Source: Streptomyces sp. MMBL 11-1 (lineage in GTDB: Bacteria > Actinomycetota > Actinomycetes > Streptomycetales > Streptomycetaceae). From it: a DNA stretch of 64,000 nucleotides. This document shows positions 45,028 through 53,585 of the stretch, piece after piece; positions within the stretch are counted from its first letter, which is position 1; every line of letters starts with the position of its first letter. The position numbers and the translations under genes were made by a program. The DNA is taken from assembly GCF_028622875.1 (NCBI RefSeq), contig NZ_CP117709.1, positions 5,521,001 through 5,585,000 on the forward strand, read 5' to 3'. A model generated the notes under the pieces. That model was not told the origin of the DNA. It made no database searches and saw only the letters and a program-made list of their open reading frames with translations.

Positions 45028-45344
45028 GCTGCGGAGAGCCGCACGAGACGGATTGCTCGGAGGTCCTCGACCATCTCTACGAGTTTCTCGACCGGGAGAT
45101 GCCCGAGGGCGACTGCACCAAGTTCGAGGTGCACTTCGAGGAGTGCTCCCCGTGCCTGGAGAAGTACGGCCTCGAACAGGCCGTGAAGAAGCTGGTCAAG
45201 CGCTGCTGCGGGCAGGACGACGTCCCGACCGACCTGCGCTCCAAGGTGATGGGCCGGATCGACCTGATCCGGGCCGGCGAGACCGTGCCCGAGCGGGATC
45301 TGACCGCGCAGGACACCGGCCGGCCGACGACCGCCGCCGAGTAG
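45024..45344 (+). CDS. rsrA: Zinc-binding redox-sensing anti-sigma factor RsrA
   Basis: 106 residues. ZAS signature H37-x3-C41-x2-C44 in HFEECSPC plus the partner cysteine near residue 11 ([15 protein letters not shown]); a CC pair follows at KRCCG. Zinc-bound RsrA holds SigR; disulfide formation releases zinc and frees SigR. Overlaps sigR by 4 nt, giving near-equal expression. Confidence 0.96.
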   Translation: MSCGEPHETDCSEVLDHLYEFLDREMPEGDCTKFEVHFEECSPCLEKYGLEQAVKKLVKRCCGQDDVPTDLRSKVMGRIDLIRAGETVPERDLTAQDTGRPTTAAE

Positions 45345-45641
45345 TCACCCGCAGATGCTCCGCCGGATCCCCGAGGTCCGCGGGACGGCCGCTGTGACCC
45401 GATCGACCGGGGCACGGCGGCCCACGCATGTCCGGGGCCGCGCTGGAGCCGCTCGGGCCCGGCGCCCGGCCCGGGCACCGGCCGCCGGTGGGGGAAGCGC
45501 CGGGACGAGTCCTGGCGCGGGCGGTCTGACACCGGCCGCCGCTGGGTAACCGATGGGTAATGAGCGGGCGTCCGGCCGGGCATGGTTGGATGCGAAAGCA
45601 GAGCGGAAGACGAGGGCGTCCAGTCGGGACAGGCGGGAATC

Positions 45642-46637
45642 GTGAGGATCTTCGGGAAGGTACGGCATCGGCCGTCCGCCTCTTGGCGGCAGGCCACGGA
45701 CCGCGCGTTCACGCTGATCGGCGACGGCCGGTACGAGGACGCGGGGGCGCTGCTGACGCGCGCGGTGGATCTGGAGCCCTGGCTCTCGGAGTCCTGGTTC
45801 AATCTGGCGCTGCTGCACAAGTTCCGGCACGACTGGGAGCAGGCGAGGGCGGCGGGGCTGCGGGCCGTCGCGCTGCTCGACCGGGAGTCGGGCGCCCCGG
45901 ACTGGTGGAACGTCGGGATCGCGGCCACCGCCCTCCAGGACTGGCCGCTGGCGCGGCGGGCCTGGCAGGCGTACGGACTGAAGGTCCCCGGCGGCGGTCA
46001 GCACAGCGCGGCCACCACCGAGCCGACCGGTATGGAGCTGGGCAGCGCCGCCGTGCGGCTCTCGCCGGAGGGTGAGGCCGAGGTGGTCTGGGGCCGCCGG
46101 CTCGACCCGGCCCGGATCGAGGTGCTCTCGATCCCGCTGCCGTCCTCGGGACGGCGCTGGGGCGAGGTCGTCCTGCACGACGGGGTGCCCAACGGCGAGC
46201 GGGTCACCGCGGCCGGTCCCTCGTATCCGGTGTTCGACGAGATCGAGCTGTGGGCCCCCTCGCCGGTGCCGACCTGGGTGGTGCTGCTGGAGGCGGCGAC
46301 CGAGGACGACCGGGACGCGCTGGAGAAGCTGGCCTCGGACGCCGGGTTCGCCGCCGAGGACTGGTCCTCCTCCGTCCGGCTGCTGTGCCGGGCCTGCTCG
46401 GAGAGCCGGATGGAGAGCGACGAGGGCGACGGGGAGCACCTGGACCCGCACGATCACAGTGAGCCGGGCCACCCCGGGCCGCTGGGCCACCGCACGGCGG
46501 GCGCCGGAGACCTGTGGGTCCCGGAGCGCGAATGCGGTCTCGCGGCGCCGGCCGGGCTGGTGCGCGGGCTGCTGGACGGCTGGGTCGCCGACAGCCCGGA
46601 CAGCCGTGAGTGGCGGGATCTCGAAGAAGTCTGCTGA
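45642..46637 (+). CDS. Tetratricopeptide-repeat protein
   Basis: 331 residues from GTG 45642; an upstream frame to 45582 is open. The N-terminal half has two or three TPR motifs (FTLIGDGRYEDAGALLTRAV, LSESWFNLALLHKFRHDWEQ, NVGIAATALQDWPLARRAWQ). The C-terminal part is a beta-rich domain with VVWGRRLDPARIEVLSIPLP and a short acidic His-rich loop. Cytosolic. The family follows sigR-rsrA in Streptomyces; function unknown. Confidence 0.8.
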   Translation: MRIFGKVRHRPSASWRQATDRAFTLIGDGRYEDAGALLTRAVDLEPWLSESWFNLALLHKFRHDWEQARAAGLRAVALLDRESGAPDWWNVGIAATALQDWPLARRAWQAYGLKVPGGGQHSAATTEPTGMELGSAAVRLSPEGEAEVVWGRRLDPARIEVLSIPLPSSGRRWGEVVLHDGVPNGERVTAAGPSYPVFDEIELWAPSPVPTWVVLLEAATEDDRDALEKLASDAGFAAEDWSSSVRLLCRACSESRMESDEGDGEHLDPHDHSEPGHPGPLGHRTAGAGDLWVPERECGLAAPAGLVRGLLDGWVADSPDSREWRDLEEVC

Positions 46638-46757
46638 TCGGTGCCCGTAGGCTGTACGCGCACCGATCGCGGTGCTGTTCCACTCGCGGTTCCCGTGCTC
46701 TGACGGGATGCGGCGGGGTCACCGAGTTCAGGTTTCGCAGGAAGGCGTACGGCGGAC

Positions 46758-47396
46758 ATGTCGCAGCAGGAGACGGACGGGCGGATCGGCGTGGACGACG
46801 AGGGGTTCCTCGTCGACACGGAGGACTGCGAGGAGCGCGAGGCGGCCTACCGCGCGCGCGGCACCTCTCGTCCGATCACGGTCGTGGGCAACCCGGTGCT
46901 GCACAAGGAGTGCAAGGACGTCACCGCCTTCGACGACGAGCTGGCGCGGCTGATCGACGACATGTTCGCCAGCCAGAAGACGGCCGAGGGCGTCGGTCTG
47001 GCCGCCAACCAGATCGGCGTGGACCTGAAGGTCTTCGTCTACGACTGCCCCGACGACGACGGGGTGCGCCACACCGGCGTCATCTGCAACCCGGTCCTGG
47101 AGGAGCTGGCGCCCGAGGCGCGGGTGCTGGACGACTCCAACGAGGGCTGTCTCTCGGTCCCGACCGCGTACGCCTCGCTCGCCCGCCCCGACTACGCGGT
47201 GGTGCGCGGTCAGGACGCGCAGGGCAACCCGGTCAAGGTGCGGGGCAGCGGCTACTTCGCGCGGTGCCTCCAGCACGAGACGGACCACCTGTACGGCTAT
47301 CTGTACATCGACCGGCTCTCCAAGCGGGAGCGCAAGGACGCGCTGCGGCAGATGGACGAGGGCACTCCGCGCTACGAGGTCGTCCCGAACGACTGA
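46758..47396 (+). CDS. def: Peptide deformylase
   Basis: 212 residues. All three motifs: [17 protein letters not shown] and QHETDHLYG (HExxH-type metal ligands with Cys of EGCLS). An ~40-residue acidic N-terminal extension ([16 protein letters not shown] onward) precedes the core. Removes formyl from nascent chains. A strong terminator follows at 47423-47462. Confidence 0.95.
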   Translation: MSQQETDGRIGVDDEGFLVDTEDCEEREAAYRARGTSRPITVVGNPVLHKECKDVTAFDDELARLIDDMFASQKTAEGVGLAANQIGVDLKVFVYDCPDDDGVRHTGVICNPVLEELAPEARVLDDSNEGCLSVPTAYASLARPDYAVVRGQDAQGNPVKVRGSGYFARCLQHETDHLYGYLYIDRLSKRERKDALRQMDEGTPRYEVVPND

Positions 47397-47422
47397 GGCC
47401 GCCCGCCCGCCGGGAGGCCCCC

Positions 47423-47462
47423 GCAGGGACCCGGTACCGGTTCGCCGGTGCCGGGTCCCTGC
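47423..47462 (+). terminator. Hairpin terminator after def
   Basis: 18-bp stem (one G-U) GCAGGGACCCGGTACCGG with complement, UUCG-type tetraloop TTCG. Confidence 0.9.
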
Positions 47463-47511
47463 CTGTTCTCGATGTATCCCTGGCAGATAACTGCAGTTTC
47501 CCCAGGGGGAG

Positions 47512-47540
47512 TTGACGCGCGTAGCTAACTGGGCCAGGCT
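47512..47540 (+). promoter_or_regulatory. Probable promoter of the M15 peptidase gene
   Basis: -35 TTGACG (47512-47517), 17-nt spacer, -10 CAGGCT (47535-47540); the -10 is weak. Confidence 0.45.
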
Positions 47541-47578
47541 CGCGTGCACATCGACCGGACGTTCAGAGGGAGGCCCCT

Positions 47579-48316
47579 GTGCTGAGACGCACCGCACGCG
47601 TTCTGCTCGGACTTGTCATGACCATTACCTTCGCTTTGGGCGGTGCGGTGCTGACCGCCGGCACCGCGCAGGCCGACGGCTGCTACACCTGGACCCGCAC
47701 CCTGAAGGCCGGCGCCACCGGCAACGATGTCACCCAGCTCCAGATCAGGGTGGCCGGCTACCCGGGCTACAACACGGTGCTCGCCATCGACGGCTCCTAC
47801 GGCCCCGCCACCACCGCCGCCGTCAAGCGGTTCCAGGCGGCCTACGGCCTGGCCGCCGACGGGATCGCCGGGCCGGCCACCCAGTCCAAGCTCTACGCGC
47901 TCCAGGACAACGACTGCACGCCGATCCACTTCACGTACCCCGAGCTGAACAAGTGCAACAGCACCTGGGCCGGCGGGAAGGTCTCGGCGGGCACGGCCAA
48001 GGCCAACGCGCTGAGCAGCATGTGGAAGCTGGAGGCGCTGCGCCACGCGCTGGGTGACCAGTCCATCCGGGTCACCAGCGGCTTCCGCTCCGTCTCCTGC
48101 AACGCGGCCGTGGGCGGAGCCTCCAACAGCCGTCATATGTACGGCGACGCGGTCGACCTCGGCGCCTCCCCGCACTCGCTGTGCACGCTGGCCAAGCAGG
48201 CCCGCTACCACGGCTTTCGGGGAATCCTCGGCCCGGGCTACAGCGGCCACAACGACCACGTGCACGTCAACGCGGGCCCCAACCGCTTCTGGTCGGCGCC
48301 CAGCTGCGGTATCTGA
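47579..48316 (+). CDS. Secreted zinc D,D-carboxypeptidase-like (M15) with peptidoglycan-binding domain
   Basis: 245 residues from GTG 47579 (GAGGGAGG upstream). Signal peptide LLGLVMTITFALGGAVLTAG with AQA-D cleavage near 34. PG_binding_1 domain (LKAGATGNDVTQLQIRVAG, GIAGPATQSKL). M15A catalytic part: SGFRSVSCNAAVGGASNSRH, HMYGDAVDLG and NDHVHVN zinc ligands; resembles the zinc DD-peptidase of Streptomyces albus. Trims peptidoglycan stem peptides outside the cell. Eight cysteines probably form disulfides. Confidence 0.92.
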   Translation: MLRRTARVLLGLVMTITFALGGAVLTAGTAQADGCYTWTRTLKAGATGNDVTQLQIRVAGYPGYNTVLAIDGSYGPATTAAVKRFQAAYGLAADGIAGPATQSKLYALQDNDCTPIHFTYPELNKCNSTWAGGKVSAGTAKANALSSMWKLEALRHALGDQSIRVTSGFRSVSCNAAVGGASNSRHMYGDAVDLGASPHSLCTLAKQARYHGFRGILGPGYSGHNDHVHVNAGPNRFWSAPSCGI

Positions 48317-48363
48317 CCTCCCCGTACCACCACCGTAGGACCCCCCTCCGTGCCCGGCGGCGC

Positions 48364-49344
48364 TCAGGCGACGTCGGGCACGGTGGTGGCCGACGGGCCC
48401 CGGAAGGTGCGGCGGTAGGCGTTCGGCGTGGTGCCCAGTGACCGCACGAACTGGTGTCGCAGGGTCGCCGCCGTACCGAAGCCCGTCCGCCCCGCGATCG
48501 TGTCGATCGTCAGGTCGGACGTCTCCAGCAGATGCTGGGCCACCAGCACCCGCTGCCGCAGCAGCCAGCGGTAGGGCGTGGTCCCGGTCTCCTGCTGGAA
48601 CCGCCGGGCGAAGGTGCGCGGCGACATGTGCGCCAGCGCCGCCAGCTGCTCCACGGTCATCTCCTGGTCGAGGTGCGCCTCCATCCAGGCCAGGGTCGAG
48701 CCGACCGTGTCGCAGGCGCTCCGGGGCAGCGGGCGGCTGATGTACTGCGCCTGCCCGCCGTCCCGGTGCGGCGGCACCACCATGCGCCGGGCGAGGGTGT
48801 TGGCCGCCTCCTGGCCGTACTCCTGCCGGATCAGGTGCAGACACGCGTCGATCCCGGCGGCGGTGCCCGCCGAACTGATCACCTGGCCCTCGTCCACGTA
48901 CAGCACGTCCGGCTCGACGATCGCCTTCGGGAAGCGCCGCGACAGCTCCGCCGCGTGCCGCCAGTGGGTGGTGCAGCGGCGGCCGTCCAGCAGCCCGGCC
49001 GCGCCGAGGACGTACGCCCCCGAGCAGACGCTCAGCACCCGCGAGCCGCGCTCCACGGCCCGGCGCAGTGCGTCGAGGACCTCCTCGGGATACTCCCGCC
49101 GCATGAAGTCGCTCCCCGCCGGCACGGCGATGAGGTCGGCCTCCTCCAGCCGCTCCAGGCCGTGCGGCGTGGTGATGGTGAATCCCGCGTGCGTGTTCAG
49201 GACGGGGCCCTCGGCGGACACGACCGCGAAATCGTGCGCCGGCAGGCTCTCGTCGCTGCGGTCCAGGCCGAAGACCTCGCACAGGACACCGAGTTCGAAG
49301 GGGTGGACCTCGTCGAGGAGGAGGGCGGCGACATTGGTCAGCAT
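48364..49344 (-). CDS. nrdS: GlxA/AraC-type regulator, probable NrdS
   Basis: 326 residues. N-terminal DJ-1/PfpI-like domain (LLLDEVHPFELGVLCEVFG, VLSVCSGAYVLGAAGLLDG), C-terminal AraC double helix-turn-helix (MTVEQLAALAHMSPRTFARR, IAGRTGFGTAATLRHQF). In S. coelicolor the class Ia operon is nrdABS, with an AraC-like nrdS after nrdB; position and strand here fit that, so NrdS is the likely identity. Between nrdB and this gene lie a small gene on the other strand and a MITE-like element, so read-through from nrdAB may be reduced. Confidence 0.78.
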   Translation of the reverse strand: MLTNVAALLLDEVHPFELGVLCEVFGLDRSDESLPAHDFAVVSAEGPVLNTHAGFTITTPHGLERLEEADLIAVPAGSDFMRREYPEEVLDALRRAVERGSRVLSVCSGAYVLGAAGLLDGRRCTTHWRHAAELSRRFPKAIVEPDVLYVDEGQVISSAGTAAGIDACLHLIRQEYGQEAANTLARRMVVPPHRDGGQAQYISRPLPRSACDTVGSTLAWMEAHLDQEMTVEQLAALAHMSPRTFARRFQQETGTTPYRWLLRQRVLVAQHLLETSDLTIDTIAGRTGFGTAATLRHQFVRSLGTTPNAYRRTFRGPSATTVPDVA

Positions 49345-49425
49345 GGAGCGAGTGTGGCAGCTATTTGATGCCGCATGGCAGTCCTGCCACTGATGTTTCT
49401 CGTCCCGGCGGGCCAGAGTAGAGGC

Positions 49426-49641
49426 ATGAACACATTCCTGAACTACCTGGTCGTAGCGGCACTTTTCGCCTTCGTCCTCGCACCTGTGGCCCTCGGCGTC
49501 GCCCGCGATCGCCGTATCGACCGCCAGCTGCGGGAGGCGGAACGAGGGCGGCGGGAAGCCGGACCCCCGGAGACGCGGAGCGCCGCGCGACCGGTGACGG
49601 CCACGCGGCGCCCCTGCCTCGGGAACGGGGCGAGGGTCTGA
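49426..49641 (+). CDS. Small membrane protein
   Basis: 71 residues from ATG 49426. One helix NYLVVAALFAFVLAPVALGVA, then a basic, disordered tail (RDRRIDRQLREAERGRREAG). Divergent from the nrdS-like regulator (81-bp gap) and antisense to any nrdB-nrdS read-through transcript. No family recognised. Confidence 0.6.
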   Translation: MNTFLNYLVVAALFAFVLAPVALGVARDRRIDRQLREAERGRREAGPPETRSAARPVTATRRPCLGNGARV

Positions 49642-49653
49642 GGGCCCCGCGTC

Positions 49654-49834
49654 CTAGGGCGTGTTTCGAAAGTCTCGCCTGCTCGGCGACGCCTGGCACG
49701 CACGCTCGCCGCGTTGTCGGGATCGCCCCGATACATCCAGTATCGGGGTGACCCTCCGCCTTGCGATCGCACGCACCAGACGCCGCCGAGCCCGCCCTCC
49801 GGGCGGACGACGATACTTTCGAAACACGCCCTAG
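49654..49834. mobile_element. MITE-like palindromic element (181 bp)
   Basis: Perfect 20-bp terminal inverted repeats (CTAGGGCGTGTTTCGAAAGT at 49654-49673 and its complement at 49815-49834). An inner stem CCCCGATA/TATCGGGG (49726-49748) and further imperfect pairing make the whole element nearly palindromic. Both ends are CTAG, consistent with a YTAR-type target duplication of IS5-like elements. No ORF of its own, so non-autonomous. Its right CTAG supplies the TAG stop codon of nrdB. Confidence 0.85.
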
Positions 49835-50847
49835 AAGTCGTCGTCGAAGCCGACCGAGCCCTCCACGGCCACCTGATAGGCGGACGGGCGGCGCTCGAAG
49901 AAGTTCGTCAGCTCCTGGACGCCCTGGAGCTCCATGAAGGAGAACGGGTTCTCCGAGCCGTACACCGTCGGGAAGCCGAGGCGGGCGAGCCGCTGGTCGG
50001 CGACGCACTCCAGGTACTGGCGCATCGACTCGGTGTTCATGCCCGGCAGGCCCTCGCCGCACAGGTCGCGGCCGAACTGCAGCTCCGCCTCCACCGCTTC
50101 CCTCAGCATGTCGGTGACCTGCTGCTGGAGCGCGTCGTCGAAGAGGTCCGGCTCCTCCTTGCGGACGGTGTCCACGACCTCGAACGCGAAGTTCATGTGC
50201 ATCGTCTCGTCACGGAACACCCAGTTGGTGCCCGTGGCGAGACCGTGCAGCAGGCCCCGCGAACGGAACCAGTACACGTACGCGAAGGCGCCGTAGAAGA
50301 ACAGCCCCTCGATGCACGCCGCGAAGCAGATCAGGTTCAGCAGGAAGCGGCGGCGGTCCGCCTTCGTCTCCAGCCGCTCGATCTTCTCGACCGAGTCCAT
50401 CCACCTGAAGCAGAACTGCGCCTTCTCCCGGATCGAGGGGATCTCCTCGACCGCGTCGAACGCCGCCGCCCGGTCGTCCGGGTCGGGCAGGTAGGTGTCC
50501 AGCAGCGTCAGATAGAACTGGACGTGCACGGCCTCCTCGAAGAGCTGCCGCGACAGGTACAGCCGCGCCTCGGGGGAGTTGATGTGCTTGTACAGCGTCA
50601 GCACGAGGTTGTTGGAGACGATCGAGTCACCGGTCGCGAAGAACGCCACCAGCCGGCCGATCATGTGCTGCTCACCCGGCGACAGCTTGGCGAGGTCGGA
50701 GACGTCCGAGTGGAGGTCGACCTCCTCCACGGTCCAGGTGTTCTTGATCGCGTCCCGGTAGCGCTCGTAGAAGTCCGGGTAGCGCATGGGACGCAGGGTC
50801 AGCTCGAAGCCCGGGTCGAGCAGGTTCTTGTCGTCGTTGGTGCTCAT
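49831..50847 (-). CDS. nrdB: Class Ia ribonucleotide reductase small (R2) subunit
   Basis: 338 residues. Di-iron ligands and radical Tyr match class Ia spacing: Asp in FFATGDSIVSNN, then 31 residues on FEEAVHVQFY giving Glu, His and the Tyr radical site, and DETMHMNFAFE for the last Glu-His. C-terminal tail ends GFDDDF for docking on NrdA. Start ATG 50847 shares one base with the nrdA stop (TAATG). The stop lies at the edge of the MITE-like element. Together with NrdA makes deoxyribonucleotides under oxygen. Confidence 0.95.
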   Translation of the reverse strand: MSTNDDKNLLDPGFELTLRPMRYPDFYERYRDAIKNTWTVEEVDLHSDVSDLAKLSPGEQHMIGRLVAFFATGDSIVSNNLVLTLYKHINSPEARLYLSRQLFEEAVHVQFYLTLLDTYLPDPDDRAAAFDAVEEIPSIREKAQFCFRWMDSVEKIERLETKADRRRFLLNLICFAACIEGLFFYGAFAYVYWFRSRGLLHGLATGTNWVFRDETMHMNFAFEVVDTVRKEEPDLFDDALQQQVTDMLREAVEAELQFGRDLCGEGLPGMNTESMRQYLECVADQRLARLGFPTVYGSENPFSFMELQGVQELTNFFERRPSAYQVAVEGSVGFDDDF

Positions 50848-53261
50848 TACTGGCAGGCCTCGCAGGACTCGGGGTTTTCCAGGGAGCAGGCGATGGCGTC
50901 CGCGTCGGGAGCCGACGCCTGCTGTACGGGAACGGGGGCGGCGGCCGACGCCCGGCCGGACGCGGCACGGGCGATCCGGGTCGCCGGACGCGAACGCAGG
51001 TAGTACGTCGTCTTCAGCCCCTGCTTCCAGGCGTACGCGTACATCGAGGAGAGTTTGCCGATCGTCGGCGTCTCCAGGAACAGGTTGAGCGACTGGCTCT
51101 GGTCGAGGAACGGCGTACGGGCCGCCGCCATGTCGATCAGGCCGCGCTGCGGGATCTCCCACGCGGTGCGGTACAGCGCCCGCACGTCGTCGGGGATCCA
51201 GGCGAAGCCCTGCACGGAGCCGCTCGCCTCGCGCAGCGCCTCGCGGGTGCGGGCGTCCCACACGCCGAGCCGCTTCAGCTCGTCCACCAGGTAGGCGTTG
51301 ACCTGGAGGAACTCACCGCTGAGCGTCTCACGCTTGAACAGGTTGGACACCTGCGGCTCGATGCACTCGTACACCCCGGCGATCGAGGCGATCGTGGCGG
51401 TCGGCGCGATGGCCAGCAGCAGCGAGTTGCGCATCCCGGTCTTCGCGACCCGGGCGCGCAGCGCGTCCCAGCGCTCCGGCCAGTTCAGCTCGGTGTCGTA
51501 GTGGTCGGGGTGCAGCACCCCGCGCGCGGCCCGGGTCTCGGACCAGGCGGGCAGGGGGCCGGAGCGCTCGGCGAGGTCGCAGGACGCCTCGTACGCGGCC
51601 AGCATGATCCGCTCGGAGATCTTCGTGGAGAGCGCGCGGGCCCCGGGGGAGTCGAACGGCAGCCGCAGCTGGAAGAAGACGTCCTGGAGGCCCATCGCGC
51701 CCAGGCCCACCGGCCGCCAGCGGGAGTTGGAGCGCCCGGCCTGCTCGGTCGGGTAGAAGTTGATGTCGACGACCCGGTCCAGGAAGGTCACGGCGGTGCG
51801 GACCGTGGCGTCCAGGCGGTCCCAGTCGATCGAGCCGTCCGCCACGAACGCGCCGAGGTTGACCGAGCCCAGGTTGCAGACGGCCGTCTCGCCGTCGTCG
51901 GTGACTTCGAGGATCTCGGTGCACAGGTTCGAGGAGTGGACGACCCGGCCCGGCTCGGCGGTCTGGTTCGCGGTCCGGTTGGAGGCGTCCTTGAACGTCA
52001 TCCAGCCCTGGCCGGTCTGCGCGAGCGTCCGCATCATCCGGCCGTACAGCTCACGCGCGGGGATCGTCCTGCGGGCCAGGCCCTTGGCCTCGGCCGCCCG
52101 GTAGGCCGCGTCGAACGCGTCGCCCCACAGGTCGACCAGCTCGGGCACGTCGGCCGGGGAGAACAGCGACCACTCGGTGTCCGCGTCGACCCGGCGCATG
52201 AACTCGTCCGGGATCCAGTGCGCCAGGTTGAGGTTGTGCGTACGCCGCTGGTCCTCGCCCGTGTTGTCGCGGAGCTCCAGGAACTCCTCGATGTCCGCGT
52301 GCCAGGTCTCCAAGTAGACCGCCGCCGCGCCCTTGCGCCGGCCGCCCTGGTTCACCGCCGCGACGGAGGCGTCCAGCGTCTTGAGGAACGGCACGATGCC
52401 GTTGGAGTGCCCGTTGGTGCCCCGGATCAGCGAACCCCGTGCGCGGATGCGGGAGTACGACAGACCGATGCCGCCCGCGTGCTTGGAGAGCCGCGCCACC
52501 TGGTGGTAGCGGTCGTAGATCGAGTCGAGCTCGTCCTTCGGCGAGTCCAGCAGATAGCAGGAGGACATCTGCGGGTGCCGGGTGCCGGAGTTGAAGAGCG
52601 TGGGGGAGGAGGGGAGGTAGTCCAGCCGGCTCATCAGCCCGTACAGCGCGGCGACCTCGTCCAGCGCCCGCGCCGAGTCGTCCTCGGCGAGACCGGCGGC
52701 CACGCGCAGCATGAAGTGCTGCGGGGTCTCGATGACCTGGCGGGTGATCGGGTGGCGCAGCAGGTAGCGGCTGTGCAGCGTCCGCAGGCCGAAGTAGCCG
52801 AAGCGGTCGTCGGCGGCGTCCGCCAGGGCCTGCTCGACCAGCCGGTCGAGGGCGGCGGAGTGGAGCGCGACGAACGCGGCGGTGCGCTCCGCGATCAGGC
52901 CCTCGCGGTGGCCCACGGCGACCGAGGCGGAGAAGGACGTCGCGCCCTGGCCCGCCGCCTCGTCCGCGATCGTGCGGGTCAGCAGCCGGGCGGCCAGCCG
53001 GGAGTACGCCGGGTCCTCGGAGATCAGCCCGGCGGCGGCCTCGGTGGCCAGCGAGCGCAGCTCGGCCTCGTCGGAACGGGCGTTGCGCCCGCGCAGCGCG
53101 GCGGCGGCGACCCGGCCGGGGTCGGTGTCGGGAAGATCGACGGTGAGGTCGGTCAGGGTCCGCAGCAGGGCGGTCCCGGGTCCGTCGTTCGTGCCTTCGC
53201 CGGACGTGGTGGAGGCAGCGGATCCGGTGGCTGAAACCGGATCGGCGGGCGCGATGGTCAC
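50847..53261 (-). CDS. nrdA: Class Ia ribonucleotide reductase large (R1) subunit
   Basis: 804 residues from GTG 53261 (GAGGGA 8 nt upstream). Active-site features: SSCYLLDSPKDE, NLCTEILEVTDDGETAVCNL, GSVNLGAF, TTYYLRSRP (radical-transfer Tyr pair) and the C-terminal redox pair CEAC. No recognisable ATP-cone in the N-terminal ~80 residues, so activity regulation may differ from the E. coli enzyme. Expression is predicted to be shut off by adenosylcobalamin through the riboswitch in its leader, when the B12-dependent class II enzyme can take over. Confidence 0.95.
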   Translation of the reverse strand: MTIAPADPVSATGSAASTTSGEGTNDGPGTALLRTLTDLTVDLPDTDPGRVAAAALRGRNARSDEAELRSLATEAAAGLISEDPAYSRLAARLLTRTIADEAAGQGATSFSASVAVGHREGLIAERTAAFVALHSAALDRLVEQALADAADDRFGYFGLRTLHSRYLLRHPITRQVIETPQHFMLRVAAGLAEDDSARALDEVAALYGLMSRLDYLPSSPTLFNSGTRHPQMSSCYLLDSPKDELDSIYDRYHQVARLSKHAGGIGLSYSRIRARGSLIRGTNGHSNGIVPFLKTLDASVAAVNQGGRRKGAAAVYLETWHADIEEFLELRDNTGEDQRRTHNLNLAHWIPDEFMRRVDADTEWSLFSPADVPELVDLWGDAFDAAYRAAEAKGLARRTIPARELYGRMMRTLAQTGQGWMTFKDASNRTANQTAEPGRVVHSSNLCTEILEVTDDGETAVCNLGSVNLGAFVADGSIDWDRLDATVRTAVTFLDRVVDINFYPTEQAGRSNSRWRPVGLGAMGLQDVFFQLRLPFDSPGARALSTKISERIMLAAYEASCDLAERSGPLPAWSETRAARGVLHPDHYDTELNWPERWDALRARVAKTGMRNSLLLAIAPTATIASIAGVYECIEPQVSNLFKRETLSGEFLQVNAYLVDELKRLGVWDARTREALREASGSVQGFAWIPDDVRALYRTAWEIPQRGLIDMAAARTPFLDQSQSLNLFLETPTIGKLSSMYAYAWKQGLKTTYYLRSRPATRIARAASGRASAAAPVPVQQASAPDADAIACSLENPESCEACQ

Positions 53262-53371
53262 TGGGCTTTCCCTCGCTCGGCAGGGGCCGGCGGAAGGCAG
53301 GGGAGCCGGGCAGCGCGAGACCCGGGGCAGGGCAGCACGGCTGACGGCGTCCACCGGCCTATCCGCGAGAC

Positions 53372-53408
53372 CCGGACGTCTGGCGTCCGGTTCGGTCGAG
53401 CCGGACGC
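53372..53408 (-). promoter_or_regulatory. Expression-platform hairpins of the nrdA leader
   Basis: On the minus strand two mutually exclusive hairpins share one arm: GCGTCCGG (53408-53401) with CCGGACGC (53390-53383), and CCGGACG (53390-53384) with CGTCCGG (53378-53372). They begin where the aptamer closing stem ends, as expected for a switch between two folds. Confidence 0.6.
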
Positions 53409-53510
53409 GCTGTCGACAGGTCTTCGGACTTGTGGGTGCGCAAAAGCACACCGATCACACCGTTGCGGGACAGTTCCGGATTCGCACCGGATTCCCCTGC
53501 GGCGACAGCG
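53408..53510 (-). promoter_or_regulatory. Cobalamin (AdoCbl) riboswitch upstream of nrdA
   Basis: Read on the minus strand: closing stem CGCTGTCG (53510-53503) with CGACAGCG (53415-53408). Conserved core words GGGGAATCCGGTGCGAATCC and ACTGTCCCGCAACGGTG (B12 box), and on the 3' side AGTCCGAAGACCTG. This class of element was shown to control nrdABS in S. coelicolor. A -10-like TATGCT (53521-53516) lies just upstream. Confidence 0.93.
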
Positions 53511-53521
53511 AGGTCGAGCAT

Positions 53522-53559
53522 ACATGTGGGGGCCGCCGGATGAAGCGGCCCCCACATGT
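53522..53559. terminator. Strong hairpin upstream of the nrdA leader
   Basis: 15-bp perfect stem ACATGTGGGGGCCGC/GCGGCCCCCACATGT, 8-nt loop. It separates nrdA from the genes at 53.8-57 kb on the same strand; probably a terminator for upstream transcription. Confidence 0.7.
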
Positions 53560-53585
53560 TGTGTCGCGGGGATTCAGGGCGTCTC

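Noticed and set aside
46690..46757. SigR-like promoter before def (GGGAT ... GTT).
   Set aside because: The spacing is 16 nt rather than 18-19 and the upstream box is GGGAT rather than GGAAT.
47397..47578. ydaO/c-di-AMP riboswitch before the M15 cell-wall peptidase, as seen for other Streptomyces wall hydrolases.
   Set aside because: Only a def terminator and a short promoter region are present; no conserved ydaO core words are visible.
49714..51003. Plus-strand frame that begins in the MITE and runs through nrdB.
   Set aside because: It is the complement of nrdB, whose di-iron ligands and tyrosyl-radical spacing are intact on the minus strand.
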